Shown here one piece after another: positions 34,538 to 43,020 of a DNA stretch of 64,000 nucleotides. Each line of letters opens with the position of its first letter. Within the stretch, counting starts at the first letter, position 1. The position numbers and the translations under genes are program-made. Location: the NCBI GenBank assembly GCA_963558565.1, contig CAUWGX010000002.1, positions 186,001 through 250,000 of the forward strand, written 5' to 3'. Below the pieces are notes generated by a model. It did not search any database, was not told the DNA's origin, and was given only the letters and a program-made list of their open reading frames with translations. Source of the stretch: Atopostipes sp963558565 (GTDB taxonomy: Bacteria > Bacillota > Bacilli > Lactobacillales > Carnobacteriaceae_A).

Positions 34538-37500
34538 TTAATCATTGGCCTTCAAAGCCTCGACCATATCAATTCGTTTGAGTTGATAATGAATCACGAT
34601 CATCACGATGATACTAAAGAGAATCGTTAGTAAAGTAGAGTAAATATAACTACTCAAATAAATCATTTTACCAAAGACGAGTTGATCGACTTCCATCGTG
34701 GTCATAATGAATCGCTGTAAGCCTGTACCAAAGATATAACCGAAGAAAATACCAATCAATGTTAATATAATATTTTCTCGATAAATATACATCGTCACTT
34801 CTAAATCATGAAAACCAAGAACTTTAATCGTTGAAAGTTCTCGCTCACGTTCAGACACGTTAATGTTCGTTAAATTATATAGAACGATAAACGCGAGTGC
34901 AGCTGCTGCAATAACTAGGATTTGTGTGATTAAGTCAAGGCTCGTCAGCGTTTCTGAGAAACCTTCGTAAATCTCACTCACATACGTAACCCCAACTACA
35001 GCATCTTCACTTAACAAGCGACTTCCTAAATCTTCTTCATCAACTTCATTTTCATCATACTCAATCAATTGCACACTTGGGTCCCAATCAGTCATTCCAG
35101 CGATTTCTTCAAAATAAGCTGGCGTCATATAAATAGTATGTCCGACATAATTTTCGACAATGCCGGCAACTTTTACAGACCATTCTTCATCCTCAGTATT
35201 CATCACGGGTAAAGTATCCCCTACATCGACGTCAAATAATTGGGCCAGCTTTTGAGTAATGTAGGCACCTGAGTCGTCTAAATCATGTATTTCTTCTGTC
35301 TGATAATCTTTCAGAGCAACGAAATCATCGATTCTTTCAGGATCCTCCGGCACAAATAAAGTAACATCTTGGGAATTGACACCTTCCGCTTCAGCGGTTA
35401 CGCTCTCTTGCTTGACAGGTAAAGAATTCTCAATGCGCTCGCTGTTTTGAACAGCTTCTAAATATTGGTCAAATTCACTTGTATCACTATTCGTATTTAA
35501 AGCAACATACGCTTGAAACTGGTTAATTTCCCCATACTGCGTATCAGGAATCGTCGTAATCGAGTCGGAGACACCAAAACCTGTTAAGATTAAGCCTGTA
35601 CTGCCCGCAATACCAAAGATAGTCATAAACATACGTGACTTATACCGGAACACATTTCGAAAAGTGATCTTATAGTTGAAACTTAATTTTTCCCAAAGAG
35701 CGGGGATCTTTTCGAGCCAAATGTGGGTTCCATGCTTCGGTGTTTTAGGCTGTAAGAGTCTTGCGGCGTTACTTCGCAAGGAATTTTTGACAGCGATCAA
35801 ACTCGCTCCCACTGTTGAGATATAGGAGGCCACCAAAGCAATCACTGTATATAGTGTATATTGCTGGAGGTGAATGTCCGGTAAGTTATACATGGATGCA
35901 TAAGCATAAAAGATCAATTGCGGGAGTAACGTATAACCAACCACTAATCCCAATCCAGCCCCGACCGTCGTTGCTAAAACAGAATAAGTAATAAATTTAA
36001 TTAAAATATGATGATTAGCATAACCTAAAGCTTTCATTGTTCCAATATATTCTCGTTCTTCGTCTACCATACGCGTCATCGTCGTAAAGGAGATGAAGAT
36101 CGCAATTAAAAAGAAGAAAATAGGGAACACGGCAGCAATGACCGATAAACGTTCGGCATTATCTTGGTATTCTGCATAACTACTATTGTCTGAACGATCA
36201 GATAATTGATACTCAGGAAGTGGGAGATCGGCTAAGTCTTGTTCGGCTTGTTCTAAATCTTCTCGACCATCCGCTATTTCCTGCAGAGCTGTTTCTCTTT
36301 CCTCTTCAAATTCAGCCAAGCCTTCTTCATAGTCAGCTTCAGCTTCATTCAGTTCCGCAGCGGCCTCTTCTAATTCAGCTTCCGCTTCCGCAGTCTCATT
36401 GGCTAGAGTGGTACGGGCTTCCTCAATCTCACTGTAACCAGCATTGGCTTCCGCCAGTCCGTTTTCAATTTGAGCCAGTCCATTATCAATTTGATTCATC
36501 CCGTCCGTTAAAGCAGCGCGTCCATCGACTAATTGCTGTTCTTGGCTGTTTAACTCGTTGAGTTGAGCTTGTAGTTGTTCTTTTTGAGCGACAAGGTTTT
36601 TTGCTTCCACTAAAGGAGCACTGATTTCTTGTCGTTGTTCTTCTAGAGTAGCGAGACCAGCGTCAATCTCAGCGATTTGAGCTTGAATGTCTTCTACAGG
36701 TGCTTCGGGAAGATCAAGCGCTGCTTCTAATTCCGCTCTTGTAGCAGTCAAGTCTTCCATTTGTGTATTAATTTCAGCTAAACCTGCTTCTATTTGAGGC
36801 CGATTATTTTCGATTTCAGCCAGTCCTTCATCGATTTGACTGATCGCTTGCGTGAGCTGGTCTTGACCAGCCACAAGTTCATCTGCGCCAGCATTTAACT
36901 CATTGAGTTCGCTTTGTAATTGTTCTTTTTGCATTTGTAAATCTTGACGCTGTGTTTCTAAATCATTTATTGTTTGTGTTAATTCTTGTTCGTTTGTATC
37001 AATTTCCTGTTGGGCAGATGCTGTTTGTTCTTCCAATTCAGCAAGGCCTTCTTCGTACTCTTGCCAGCCCTGGTCGATCTCAGCGCGTGCATCTTCTAGT
37101 TCGGTTTCGGCATCAGCTAACTCATTTTCGGCGGTTTCAATTTCTGCCCAACCGTCATCAATTTCAGCTTGAGCTTCATTTTGAATATCTTCCGCCCGAC
37201 GCTCTTCTAGACGATCGATCGTATGTTCAAGTTCGTCTGAATAAGTAGACACATAGTCTTCATAAGCTTCGGAATAAGCTTCGTATTGGTCAGAACCAGC
37301 AATCGCCACATAAGCTTCCGTCTGCACATCGGTCTGGTAATCTTCTTCCGGAATCACTCCAAAACCATCCAGTGAACCACTTGCAATAGTGGTAAAGCCT
37401 CGTGTTGTTTTATCAATATATAAAGGACTGTCGACAAAACCAACAACTTTAAATGTTTGAGATTGTAAATTGTCTTCAGGGCTTCCAGCATCTTCGCCTG

Positions 37501-37960
37501 TTTTTAAAGAAATGGTTTCCCCCATTTCAATGCCTGTTAAAAAAGAAGCCTCCGCGTCTAAAGCGACTTCACCGGAATGTTCAGGGAGTCGTCCTTCGGC
37601 AATATGATATTGGTTCATTGCTTGACCGTTTTCAACATCATAGCTATATAAGCGGATGGTTTCTGAAAAATCATCCACTACAAAGTCTTGTGCATAATGG
37701 CCTTGTGCTGTAACTCCATCTAGCGCACTGACCTCTTCGATATCTTCATCTGTCAAACCGTAAGTCGACTGGATGTGATAATCCATTAAATTATTTTCAG
37801 TATAGTATTGGTCTGCTGTTCGGATCATATCAGGACTGGTTGCACTCAAACCAACATAAAACCCAACACCTAGAAAAATAATAATCAAGATGGCTAAGAA
37901 ACGCGTCAGGGAATTTGAAATTTCACGAAAAGTATCCTTCCAAATTGCTTTAAATTTCAT
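34538..37960 (-). CDS. FtsX-like ABC transporter permease with long coiled coil
   Basis: A 1140-residue permease. One membrane segment lies at about 20-40, then an extracellular MacB-type domain, then a Glu/Gln/Leu-rich coiled coil at about 235-580, and three membrane segments from about 605 to 735. A second extracellular domain and three C-terminal segments follow. Within the coil a unit starting QKEQLQ and including LNELN, QIDxGLA and IEN occurs twice, near 344 and 459, indicating internal duplication. Such permeases work with a LolD-like ATPase, here encoded 27 bases upstream. Substrate is unknown; the coil could reach into the wall. Confidence 0.9.
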   Translation of the reverse strand: MKFKAIWKDTFREISNSLTRFLAILIIIFLGVGFYVGLSATSPDMIRTADQYYTENNLMDYHIQSTYGLTDEDIEEVSALDGVTAQGHYAQDFVVDDFSETIRLYSYDVENGQAMNQYHIAEGRLPEHSGEVALDAEASFLTGIEMGETISLKTGEDAGSPEDNLQSQTFKVVGFVDSPLYIDKTTRGFTTIASGSLDGFGVIPEEDYQTDVQTEAYVAIAGSDQYEAYSEAYEDYVSTYSDELEHTIDRLEERRAEDIQNEAQAEIDDGWAEIETAENELADAETELEDARAEIDQGWQEYEEGLAELEEQTASAQQEIDTNEQELTQTINDLETQRQDLQMQKEQLQSELNELNAGADELVAGQDQLTQAISQIDEGLAEIENNRPQIEAGLAEINTQMEDLTATRAELEAALDLPEAPVEDIQAQIAEIDAGLATLEEQRQEISAPLVEAKNLVAQKEQLQAQLNELNSQEQQLVDGRAALTDGMNQIDNGLAQIENGLAEANAGYSEIEEARTTLANETAEAEAELEEAAAELNEAEADYEEGLAEFEEERETALQEIADGREDLEQAEQDLADLPLPEYQLSDRSDNSSYAEYQDNAERLSVIAAVFPIFFFLIAIFISFTTMTRMVDEEREYIGTMKALGYANHHILIKFITYSVLATTVGAGLGLVVGYTLLPQLIFYAYASMYNLPDIHLQQYTLYTVIALVASYISTVGASLIAVKNSLRSNAARLLQPKTPKHGTHIWLEKIPALWEKLSFNYKITFRNVFRYKSRMFMTIFGIAGSTGLILTGFGVSDSITTIPDTQYGEINQFQAYVALNTNSDTSEFDQYLEAVQNSERIENSLPVKQESVTAEAEGVNSQDVTLFVPEDPERIDDFVALKDYQTEEIHDLDDSGAYITQKLAQLFDVDVGDTLPVMNTEDEEWSVKVAGIVENYVGHTIYMTPAYFEEIAGMTDWDPSVQLIEYDENEVDEEDLGSRLLSEDAVVGVTYVSEIYEGFSETLTSLDLITQILVIAAAALAFIVLYNLTNINVSERERELSTIKVLGFHDLEVTMYIYRENIILTLIGIFFGYIFGTGLQRFIMTTMEVDQLVFGKMIYLSSYIYSTLLTILFSIIVMIVIHYQLKRIDMVEALKAND

Positions 37961-37987
37961 ATTTACTCTCCTTTCGATATTGAATCA

Positions 37988-38689
37988 TTACCATTCGATA
38001 TCTGCAACCGGAGTAGGATTTTCGTTCGTTGTATTTGATTTTACTTTCGCGTCACTAATATCAATCACACGATCAGCCATCGGCGTAAGTGCACGGTTAT
38101 GCGTAATTAAAAGTACAGTGGCGCCATATTTTACTTTCGATTCATATAAAAGAGAAAGCACTTGTTTTCCTGTTTGATAATCCAAGGCGCCCGTTGGCTC
38201 ATCACAGAGTAAGAGTTTTGGTTTTTTCGCTAAAGCTCGTGCAATCGCAACCCTTTGTTGTTCTCCACCAGAAAGTTGAGAAGGGAAGTTATCCATTCGA
38301 TGGCCTAGCCCTACACCTTCAATGACACGCTGAGCGTTAAGCGGGTCTTCAGCGAGTTCTGTCGCCATTTCTATATTTTCTAAAGTAGTGAGGTTTGGAA
38401 TTAAATTATAGTTTTGAAAAATAAAACCGACATCATCGCGACGGTAATTGGTCAATTGTTTTTCATCAAATTGAGCAATATCGGTACCATCGATAATAAC
38501 TTCTCCTTCGTCCGGAGAGTCCATTCCTCCTAATATATTCAGTAAAGTCGACTTCCCAGCCCCACTTGGTCCTACAATAACGGTAAATTCATTTTCATTA
38601 ATCGAAAAATTCATCCCATCATTTGCGGCAATCTGAGTATCTCCTGATCCATAAAATTTTGATTCATTTTTAACTTCGATATACGACAT
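37988..38689 (-). CDS. LolD/MacB-type ABC transporter ATPase
   Basis: A 233-residue ATPase. Walker A is GPSGAGKST, the Q-loop IFQNYNLIPNLT is the form seen in LolD/MacB ATPases, the signature is LSGGEQQR, and Walker B is LLLCDEPTGALD. The H-loop His is in LITHNRAL. It powers the downstream FtsX-like permease. AAGAGGTG lies before the ATG. Divergent from a TetR regulator, with overlapping promoters between them. Confidence 0.94.
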   Translation of the reverse strand: MSYIEVKNESKFYGSGDTQIAANDGMNFSINENEFTVIVGPSGAGKSTLLNILGGMDSPDEGEVIIDGTDIAQFDEKQLTNYRRDDVGFIFQNYNLIPNLTTLENIEMATELAEDPLNAQRVIEGVGLGHRMDNFPSQLSGGEQQRVAIARALAKKPKLLLCDEPTGALDYQTGKQVLSLLYESKVKYGATVLLITHNRALTPMADRVIDISDAKVKSNTTNENPTPVADIEW

Positions 38690-38763
38690 TTAATCACCTC
38701 TTCATTTCGTTTCTATTTCTTTATTTCATCTTCTAAAAAGTACTTCTTGCAGTCGATGAAATG

Positions 38764-38849
38764 TTGTAATCTCATATGCTTCGTATTATAATCGACACAC
38801 AGTCTAAAAACAACCAACAGTGTTGGGTAAACTGTCTTTTGTTAGACAG
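38764..38849. promoter_or_regulatory. Divergent overlapping promoters and operators, ABC operon and tetR
   Basis: Plus strand: TTGTAA (38764-38769), 17 bases, TATAAT (38787-38792), for the TetR gene. Minus strand: TTGTTT (38813-38808), 17 bases, TATAAT (38790-38785), for the ABC operon. The two -10 boxes overlap. Beside them lie CCAACA-G-TGTTGG (38814-38826) and CTGTCT-6-AGACAG (38832-38849), candidate TetR operators. Confidence 0.68.
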
Positions 38850-38895
38850 ATTAAGAAAATATGTTTGAAAAAACGAAAATTATAGGGGAGAAAAA

Positions 38896-39450
38896 ATGAA
38901 GGAAAAGAAAATGGATCGGCGAGTAAAATATACGCTCACAGCTTTAAAAGAAGCGATGATTGAATTGCTTCAAGAGCAACATATTTCAAAGATCTCTGTG
39001 GTCTCTTTATGTAAGGTGGCGGATGTTAATCGCAGTACTTTTTATACGCATTTTAAAGACCAGTATGATTTACTCCAATACATTACCGAAGAAGCATTAA
39101 ATAATATACAAATGTACTTAAGTGCATTGAATCGAAAAAATAAAAAAAGTATATCAATCTTAGCTTTGGACCAGATTTTAGATTATGTCAAAGAAAATGC
39201 GGATGTATTTAACGCTTTATTAAGTGATAATGGAGATTCGGACATCCAACATAAAGTGATGAGTATGATGGAGATTGTTTCGCCACATGACTATCTAGAT
39301 TTCGATGAGAGAACGAAAGATTATTATATACTCTTTCAGATCAATGGTTGCATTAGTATCTTACAGAAATGGTTACAAGATGATACCCCTGAATCAACGG
39401 AAGAAATGAGTCGTTTACTTTTAAAAATACTCGGGAAAACGGAAGAATAA
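38896..39450 (+). CDS. TetR/AcrR-family transcriptional regulator
   Basis: A 184-residue protein. The N-terminal helix-turn-helix reads TALKEAMIELLQEQ, then HISKISVVSLCKVADVNRSTFY and THFKDQYDLL, all characteristic. The C-terminal ligand domain resembles the group found with FtsX-type ABC pairs in lactic acid bacteria. Divergence from the ABC operon suggests control of it and of itself. The next gene downstream is glycerol dehydrogenase, which has its own promoter. Confidence 0.9.
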   Translation: MKEKKMDRRVKYTLTALKEAMIELLQEQHISKISVVSLCKVADVNRSTFYTHFKDQYDLLQYITEEALNNIQMYLSALNRKNKKSISILALDQILDYVKENADVFNALLSDNGDSDIQHKVMSMMEIVSPHDYLDFDERTKDYYILFQINGCISILQKWLQDDTPESTEEMSRLLLKILGKTEE

Positions 39451-39483
39451 CAGGGAAGAATATCAATGGTGATTTTTTTCACA

Positions 39484-39569
39484 TTGTCATGTTTTTATAA
39501 ATGTGCTATAATGAGAATCAAAGAAAGCACCATAATATGTTATGTGACCTATTGAACAAATGTTTGTTC
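39484..39569 (+). promoter_or_regulatory. gldA promoter and inverted repeat
   Basis: TTGTCA (39484-39489), 17 bases, TATAAT (39507-39512) with TGC before it (extended -10). At 39554-39569 GAACAAA and TTTGTTC flank TG, a perfect repeat within the leader that could be an operator or hairpin. Confidence 0.68.
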
Positions 39570-39601
39570 GAAAAAATACTTTAAAAGGGGTTATCTATAA
39601 A

Positions 39602-40699
39602 ATGGAAAAAAGAGTCTTTATTTCTCCAGGAAAGTATATTCAAGGTGTAGGCGTTCTCAGTCAAATGGGCGAAGAAGTCAATAAAATCGGGAAAAATGCA
39701 TTGGTCATATCGGATAATGTTGTTTGGGGAATTGCTGAAGAGATGGTCGTCAAAAGTTTTGGAGATTCAGCCGCTTCTTATTTCTATGAAGAGTTTACAG
39801 GGGAAGCTTCAACAACAGAAATTCAACGTTTAGCTGAAGTAGGAAAAGCTCAAAACTCAGATGTCGTGGTCGGATTAGGCGGAGGTAAAACCATTGACAC
39901 GGCTAAAGCAGTCGCAGATGCTTTAAATGTTCCGATTGTTGTAGCCCCATCAACAGCTTCCACTGACGCACCAACAAGTGCTCTGTCCGTGATTTATTCT
40001 GATGAAGGCGTCTTTGAAGGCTATGAGTTCTTCGATAAGAATCCGGATTTAGTATTAGTGGATTCAAAAGTTGTTGTAGGCGCACCTGCTTATTTATTTG
40101 CTTCAGGGATTGGCGATGCGATGGCGACATTGGTTGAAAGTAGAGCTTCACAAAAAGGTAACGCAGATACAATGGCAGGTGGAAAAGCGACGCTAGCTGC
40201 TCAAGCCATTGCTCAAAAAGCGGAAGAGGTTTTATTTGATCAAGGAATTGCTGCTTATAAAGCAGCTAAGAAAGGACTAGTAACCCCTCAAGTAGAAGCT
40301 GTAATTGAAGCGAACACATTGCTTTCAGGTTTAGGTTTTGAGAATGGAGGCCTTGCTGTAGCGCACGCGGTCCACAATGGTTTTACGGCTTTAAGTGGAG
40401 ATATTCATGATTTAAGTCATGGTCAAAAAGTTGCGTATGGTATTTTGACACAGTTAGTCTTAGAGGGATATTCAGAAAAAGAAATTTTACGTTACGCTGA
40501 TTTCTTTAAAGCTCTTGAATTACCAACCACTTTAGCGGATCTTCACTTAGACAATGCGCCTTATGAAGATTTACTAAAAATTGGCCAATTAGCTACGTCA
40601 GAAGGGGAAACCGCTCATAATATGGACCCAGCATTAACTGCAGAACAAATTGCGGATGCTATCTTAGCGGTCAATGAATTAACAACGACAGCTCTTTAA
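39602..40699 (+). CDS. gldA: Glycerol dehydrogenase (iron-containing ADH family)
   Basis: A 365-residue NAD-dependent enzyme making dihydroxyacetone from glycerol. GLGGGKTIDTAKAVAD is the NAD-binding block, and APSTASTDAPTSALSV follows. Metal ligands are an Asp in ASGIGDAMATLVE, and the His residues in AVAHAVHNGF and DLSHGQKVAYG. The ATG at 39602 follows AAGGGG; an upstream start at 39560 lacks one. The family also includes enzymes using other small diols, but the motif set and size fit GldA. Its product feeds DhaKLM, encoded 22 kb away. Confidence 0.93.
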   Translation: MEKRVFISPGKYIQGVGVLSQMGEEVNKIGKNALVISDNVVWGIAEEMVVKSFGDSAASYFYEEFTGEASTTEIQRLAEVGKAQNSDVVVGLGGGKTIDTAKAVADALNVPIVVAPSTASTDAPTSALSVIYSDEGVFEGYEFFDKNPDLVLVDSKVVVGAPAYLFASGIGDAMATLVESRASQKGNADTMAGGKATLAAQAIAQKAEEVLFDQGIAAYKAAKKGLVTPQVEAVIEANTLLSGLGFENGGLAVAHAVHNGFTALSGDIHDLSHGQKVAYGILTQLVLEGYSEKEILRYADFFKALELPTTLADLHLDNAPYEDLLKIGQLATSEGETAHNMDPALTAEQIADAILAVNELTTTAL

Positions 40700-40727
40700 T
40701 CATCTTCTATAATAAAATGTTTACTGT

Positions 40728-40770
40728 AAGGTCCGCTGGCTAGCAATGATGAGTCAGCGGATCTTTTTAA
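40728..40770 (+). terminator. Terminator after gldA
   Basis: AAGGTCCGCTGGCT pairs with AGTCAGCGGATCTT, imperfectly but stably, followed by TTTT. It ends at the stop of the convergent UPF0178 gene. Confidence 0.72.
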
Positions 40771-41219
40771 TTTTCGACAACTTTTGCTAAAAAATCATGA
40801 AAATAGTGTTTGAAATGCTCACGGTCCGCTGCTGTAAAAGGACGCGGACCTTTAGTCCGCTGTCCACTTTTTCGCTGGAGGGCACTGATATGCCGATTCT
40901 GTAATAAGGATTCAATATTTTCTTTTGTATATTCATACCCTTTATGGTGAATGACATAGCAGTCTTTCGGTAATAGTAGGGAGGCAAGCCCGTAATCTTG
41001 TGTGACAACGATATCGCCTTGAGTTGCTAGCTGCACAATTTTAAAATCTGCACGATCGGCTCCTTTTTCTACATAGACTGTTTTTACAAAAGCTGGATAA
41101 TCTTCGAATGAATAATGCGCAATATTTGAAACCAACACCACTTCTAAATGAAAAGAAGCAGCTAGCTCGATGATCTCTTTTTTAACGGGACTGGCATCTG
41201 CATCAATAATAATTTTCAT
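40767..41219 (-). CDS. UPF0178 (YaiI/YqxD) family protein
   Basis: A 150-residue protein of the DUF188 family, related in fold to PIN-like nuclease domains. The N-terminal MKIIIDADASPVKKEI carries the conserved acidic residues, and GADRADFKIV and VTQDYGLA are family motifs. The C-terminal GPRPFTAADREHF is the family signature. No biochemical role is established. It lies alone between convergent gldA and the glycosyltransferase operon terminator. Confidence 0.92.
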   Translation of the reverse strand: MKIIIDADASPVKKEIIELAASFHLEVVLVSNIAHYSFEDYPAFVKTVYVEKGADRADFKIVQLATQGDIVVTQDYGLASLLLPKDCYVIHHKGYEYTKENIESLLQNRHISALQRKSGQRTKGPRPFTAADREHFKHYFHDFLAKVVEN

Positions 41220-41251
41220 TGGTACACTACTTTCTAAATAGAATAAATAAA

Positions 41252-41287
41252 AATCTCTCCTTCATTGTAACGAAAATGAGGAGAGAT
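41252..41287 (-). terminator. Terminator of the glycosyltransferase operon
   Basis: AATCTCTCCT and AGGAGAGATT, extended by CATT/AATG pairing, with a T-run on the minus strand. It lies 11 bases after the last gene. Confidence 0.75.
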
Positions 41288-41297
41288 TCCTTTTCTT

Positions 41298-42308
41298 TTA
41301 TTCAGAATAGAAATAAGGTTGAACGATTTGATAGTAGCCTTTAAGTTGTTCGCCAATTTTAGGCAAGCTTTTTTCAGCAACAACTTCATAGCCTTGTTCG
41401 ACGAGGGAAGGGAGTTCGCCTTCAATAATGTCCTTAGCTAATGTAATAAATTCTGCCAATGTTTTTCCTTTATAGAGATGTTGTTGCTGCTTGTAAGCAG
41501 AAAATACGGGCAAGTCACGAACTAAAGTATTGGTTTTGCTGGCTAAAGCTTCCAGTAAGACGATTCCCTCCGTTTCTTCATGTGTCAAAAAGACATAGAG
41601 ATCAGCCGCTTGATAAGCGACGCGTAATTCGTCGCGATTAATATAACCTGGAAATTGAAGATTAGGTAAGTGGGTTTGAAGGGCAGCGACGATTTCTTTA
41701 GGTAATAATTTAGGATCTGTATAACCAAACCAAATAAATTGGTACTCAGGGAGTTTTTTCGCCATTTCAACAAAATCTAAGATACCTTTACGCTTAATCT
41801 GTAGACCAACGGAGAGGACGATTTTAGCGTCAGGCTCTAGCCCATATTTTGTTTTGAATTGGTTAACTTCTTCTTCTGTGCTGTTCCAATAGCTTAAATC
41901 AATCCCATTTGAAACGACTTCAATCGGACGGTGAATATTATAATCTTCAATGAGTGCTTTTGAATAAGCAGAAGGTGTTAAAATTAAATCAGCGGTCTTA
42001 TAACATTTCTTAAGCCACCAGCCGAATAGAGGAGCCATGGCATTCGCAAAAAAGAAAGAATTTTTAAAGTCTTCAATGGTAGAGTGGGCATGATAAATGA
42101 CTGCTTTTCCATCCCGTTGCGCTTTTTTAGCTTTTAGGTAGGACTGAGGAAAAATAGTATTGATATGAATAATATCAAAGGGTTCTTTGCTTGATAACGT
42201 ATGAGGAACCTCTGCTTTTTCCAAGGCCATTTGCTGGTGCTCAATAGCTCGTCCCACGCCACTTTGCTTAATTAAATGTTGAAAATCACTACATAAATAG
42301 ACACGCAT
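41298..42308 (-). CDS. GT4-family glycosyltransferase, probable glycolipid synthesis
   Basis: A 336-residue GT-B enzyme. The N-terminal half shows IYHAHSTIEDFKNSF with an active-site His, and the C-terminal half VSNGIDLSYW, LSVGLQIKRKGILDF and HEETEGIVLLEALA, the EX7E nucleotide-sugar motif. Last gene of an operon with a VTT membrane protein and a second GT4. Related pairs (LafA/LafB) in streptococci and listeriae make diglycosyl-diacylglycerol, the lipoteichoic-acid anchor. I infer that this enzyme adds the second sugar. GGTG precedes the ATG. Confidence 0.87.
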   Translation of the reverse strand: MRVYLCSDFQHLIKQSGVGRAIEHQQMALEKAEVPHTLSSKEPFDIIHINTIFPQSYLKAKKAQRDGKAVIYHAHSTIEDFKNSFFFANAMAPLFGWWLKKCYKTADLILTPSAYSKALIEDYNIHRPIEVVSNGIDLSYWNSTEEEVNQFKTKYGLEPDAKIVLSVGLQIKRKGILDFVEMAKKLPEYQFIWFGYTDPKLLPKEIVAALQTHLPNLQFPGYINRDELRVAYQAADLYVFLTHEETEGIVLLEALASKTNTLVRDLPVFSAYKQQQHLYKGKTLAEFITLAKDIIEGELPSLVEQGYEVVAEKSLPKIGEQLKGYYQIVQPYFYSE

Positions 42309-42321
42309 CTTTTCACCTACT

Positions 42322-42975
42322 TTATATTAAATGTTGAAAGATATAATGGATAATTTCGACCATTCCGTATGAATAAATAAACAGAGTAAATGGTTTTCCT
42401 AAGCTGAGAATAGCCAAAAACTTTTTAAAAGAAATCGTCGAAAGCCCTGCGAGGTAACATAAAAAATCGGCGGGAGATATAGGAAAAAACATGCCGAATA
42501 TAAACAATTTATCAAAACGATTACTGTTATCGAGCCAACCAATATATTTATTGAACTGTTTTTCATTGCTGATTGTTTCAACAAGCGGGCGACCAAATTT
42601 ACGTGCAAGGCCAAAATTGATAACAGAGCCGATCATAATGCCGATAAAATTTAAAAAGAAACCATAAAACCCGCCAAAAACCATGATCCCCATAGGAATT
42701 GTTAAAGCCGCAGGGATGATGGGCACCACGGTTTGAATAATTTGAATCAAAATAAAACCATAAGGAGCAAGAGGACCCATTGTATTTAAAAGATCGCGTA
42801 AGGCAGCTTCTGAAGTAAAAATTTCTTCTTTATAACCCCAATACAACAAAAAAAGAATCGCACCGAGTCCTATAAGATTTAAAATATTTAGTCCATATTG
42901 AATAAATTCTTTTTTCGAAAGATGGATACTATTCAAAAAGGACTCAAAAGCATTATTCATTTCTTCCTGGCTCAT
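42322..42975 (-). CDS. TVP38/TMEM64-type VTT-domain membrane protein
   Basis: A 217-residue protein with about five to six membrane segments. The VTT signature is visible around IPAALTIPMGIMVFGGFYGFFLN-type sequence and GSVINFGLARKFGRP. Relatives are thought to act as lipid scramblases or in undecaprenyl-phosphate recycling. Placed between two glycolipid-type glycosyltransferases, it could move glycolipid across the membrane; in Listeria a multi-span membrane gene (lafC) follows lafA and lafB. GGAG precedes the ATG. Confidence 0.85.
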   Translation of the reverse strand: MSQEEMNNAFESFLNSIHLSKKEFIQYGLNILNLIGLGAILFLLYWGYKEEIFTSEAALRDLLNTMGPLAPYGFILIQIIQTVVPIIPAALTIPMGIMVFGGFYGFFLNFIGIMIGSVINFGLARKFGRPLVETISNEKQFNKYIGWLDNSNRFDKLFIFGMFFPISPADFLCYLAGLSTISFKKFLAILSLGKPFTLFIYSYGMVEIIHYIFQHLI

Positions 42976-43020
42976 TGTCTGTCAACTCCGTTATTTCTTT
43001 CCTATATTTAAAATCAAGGA

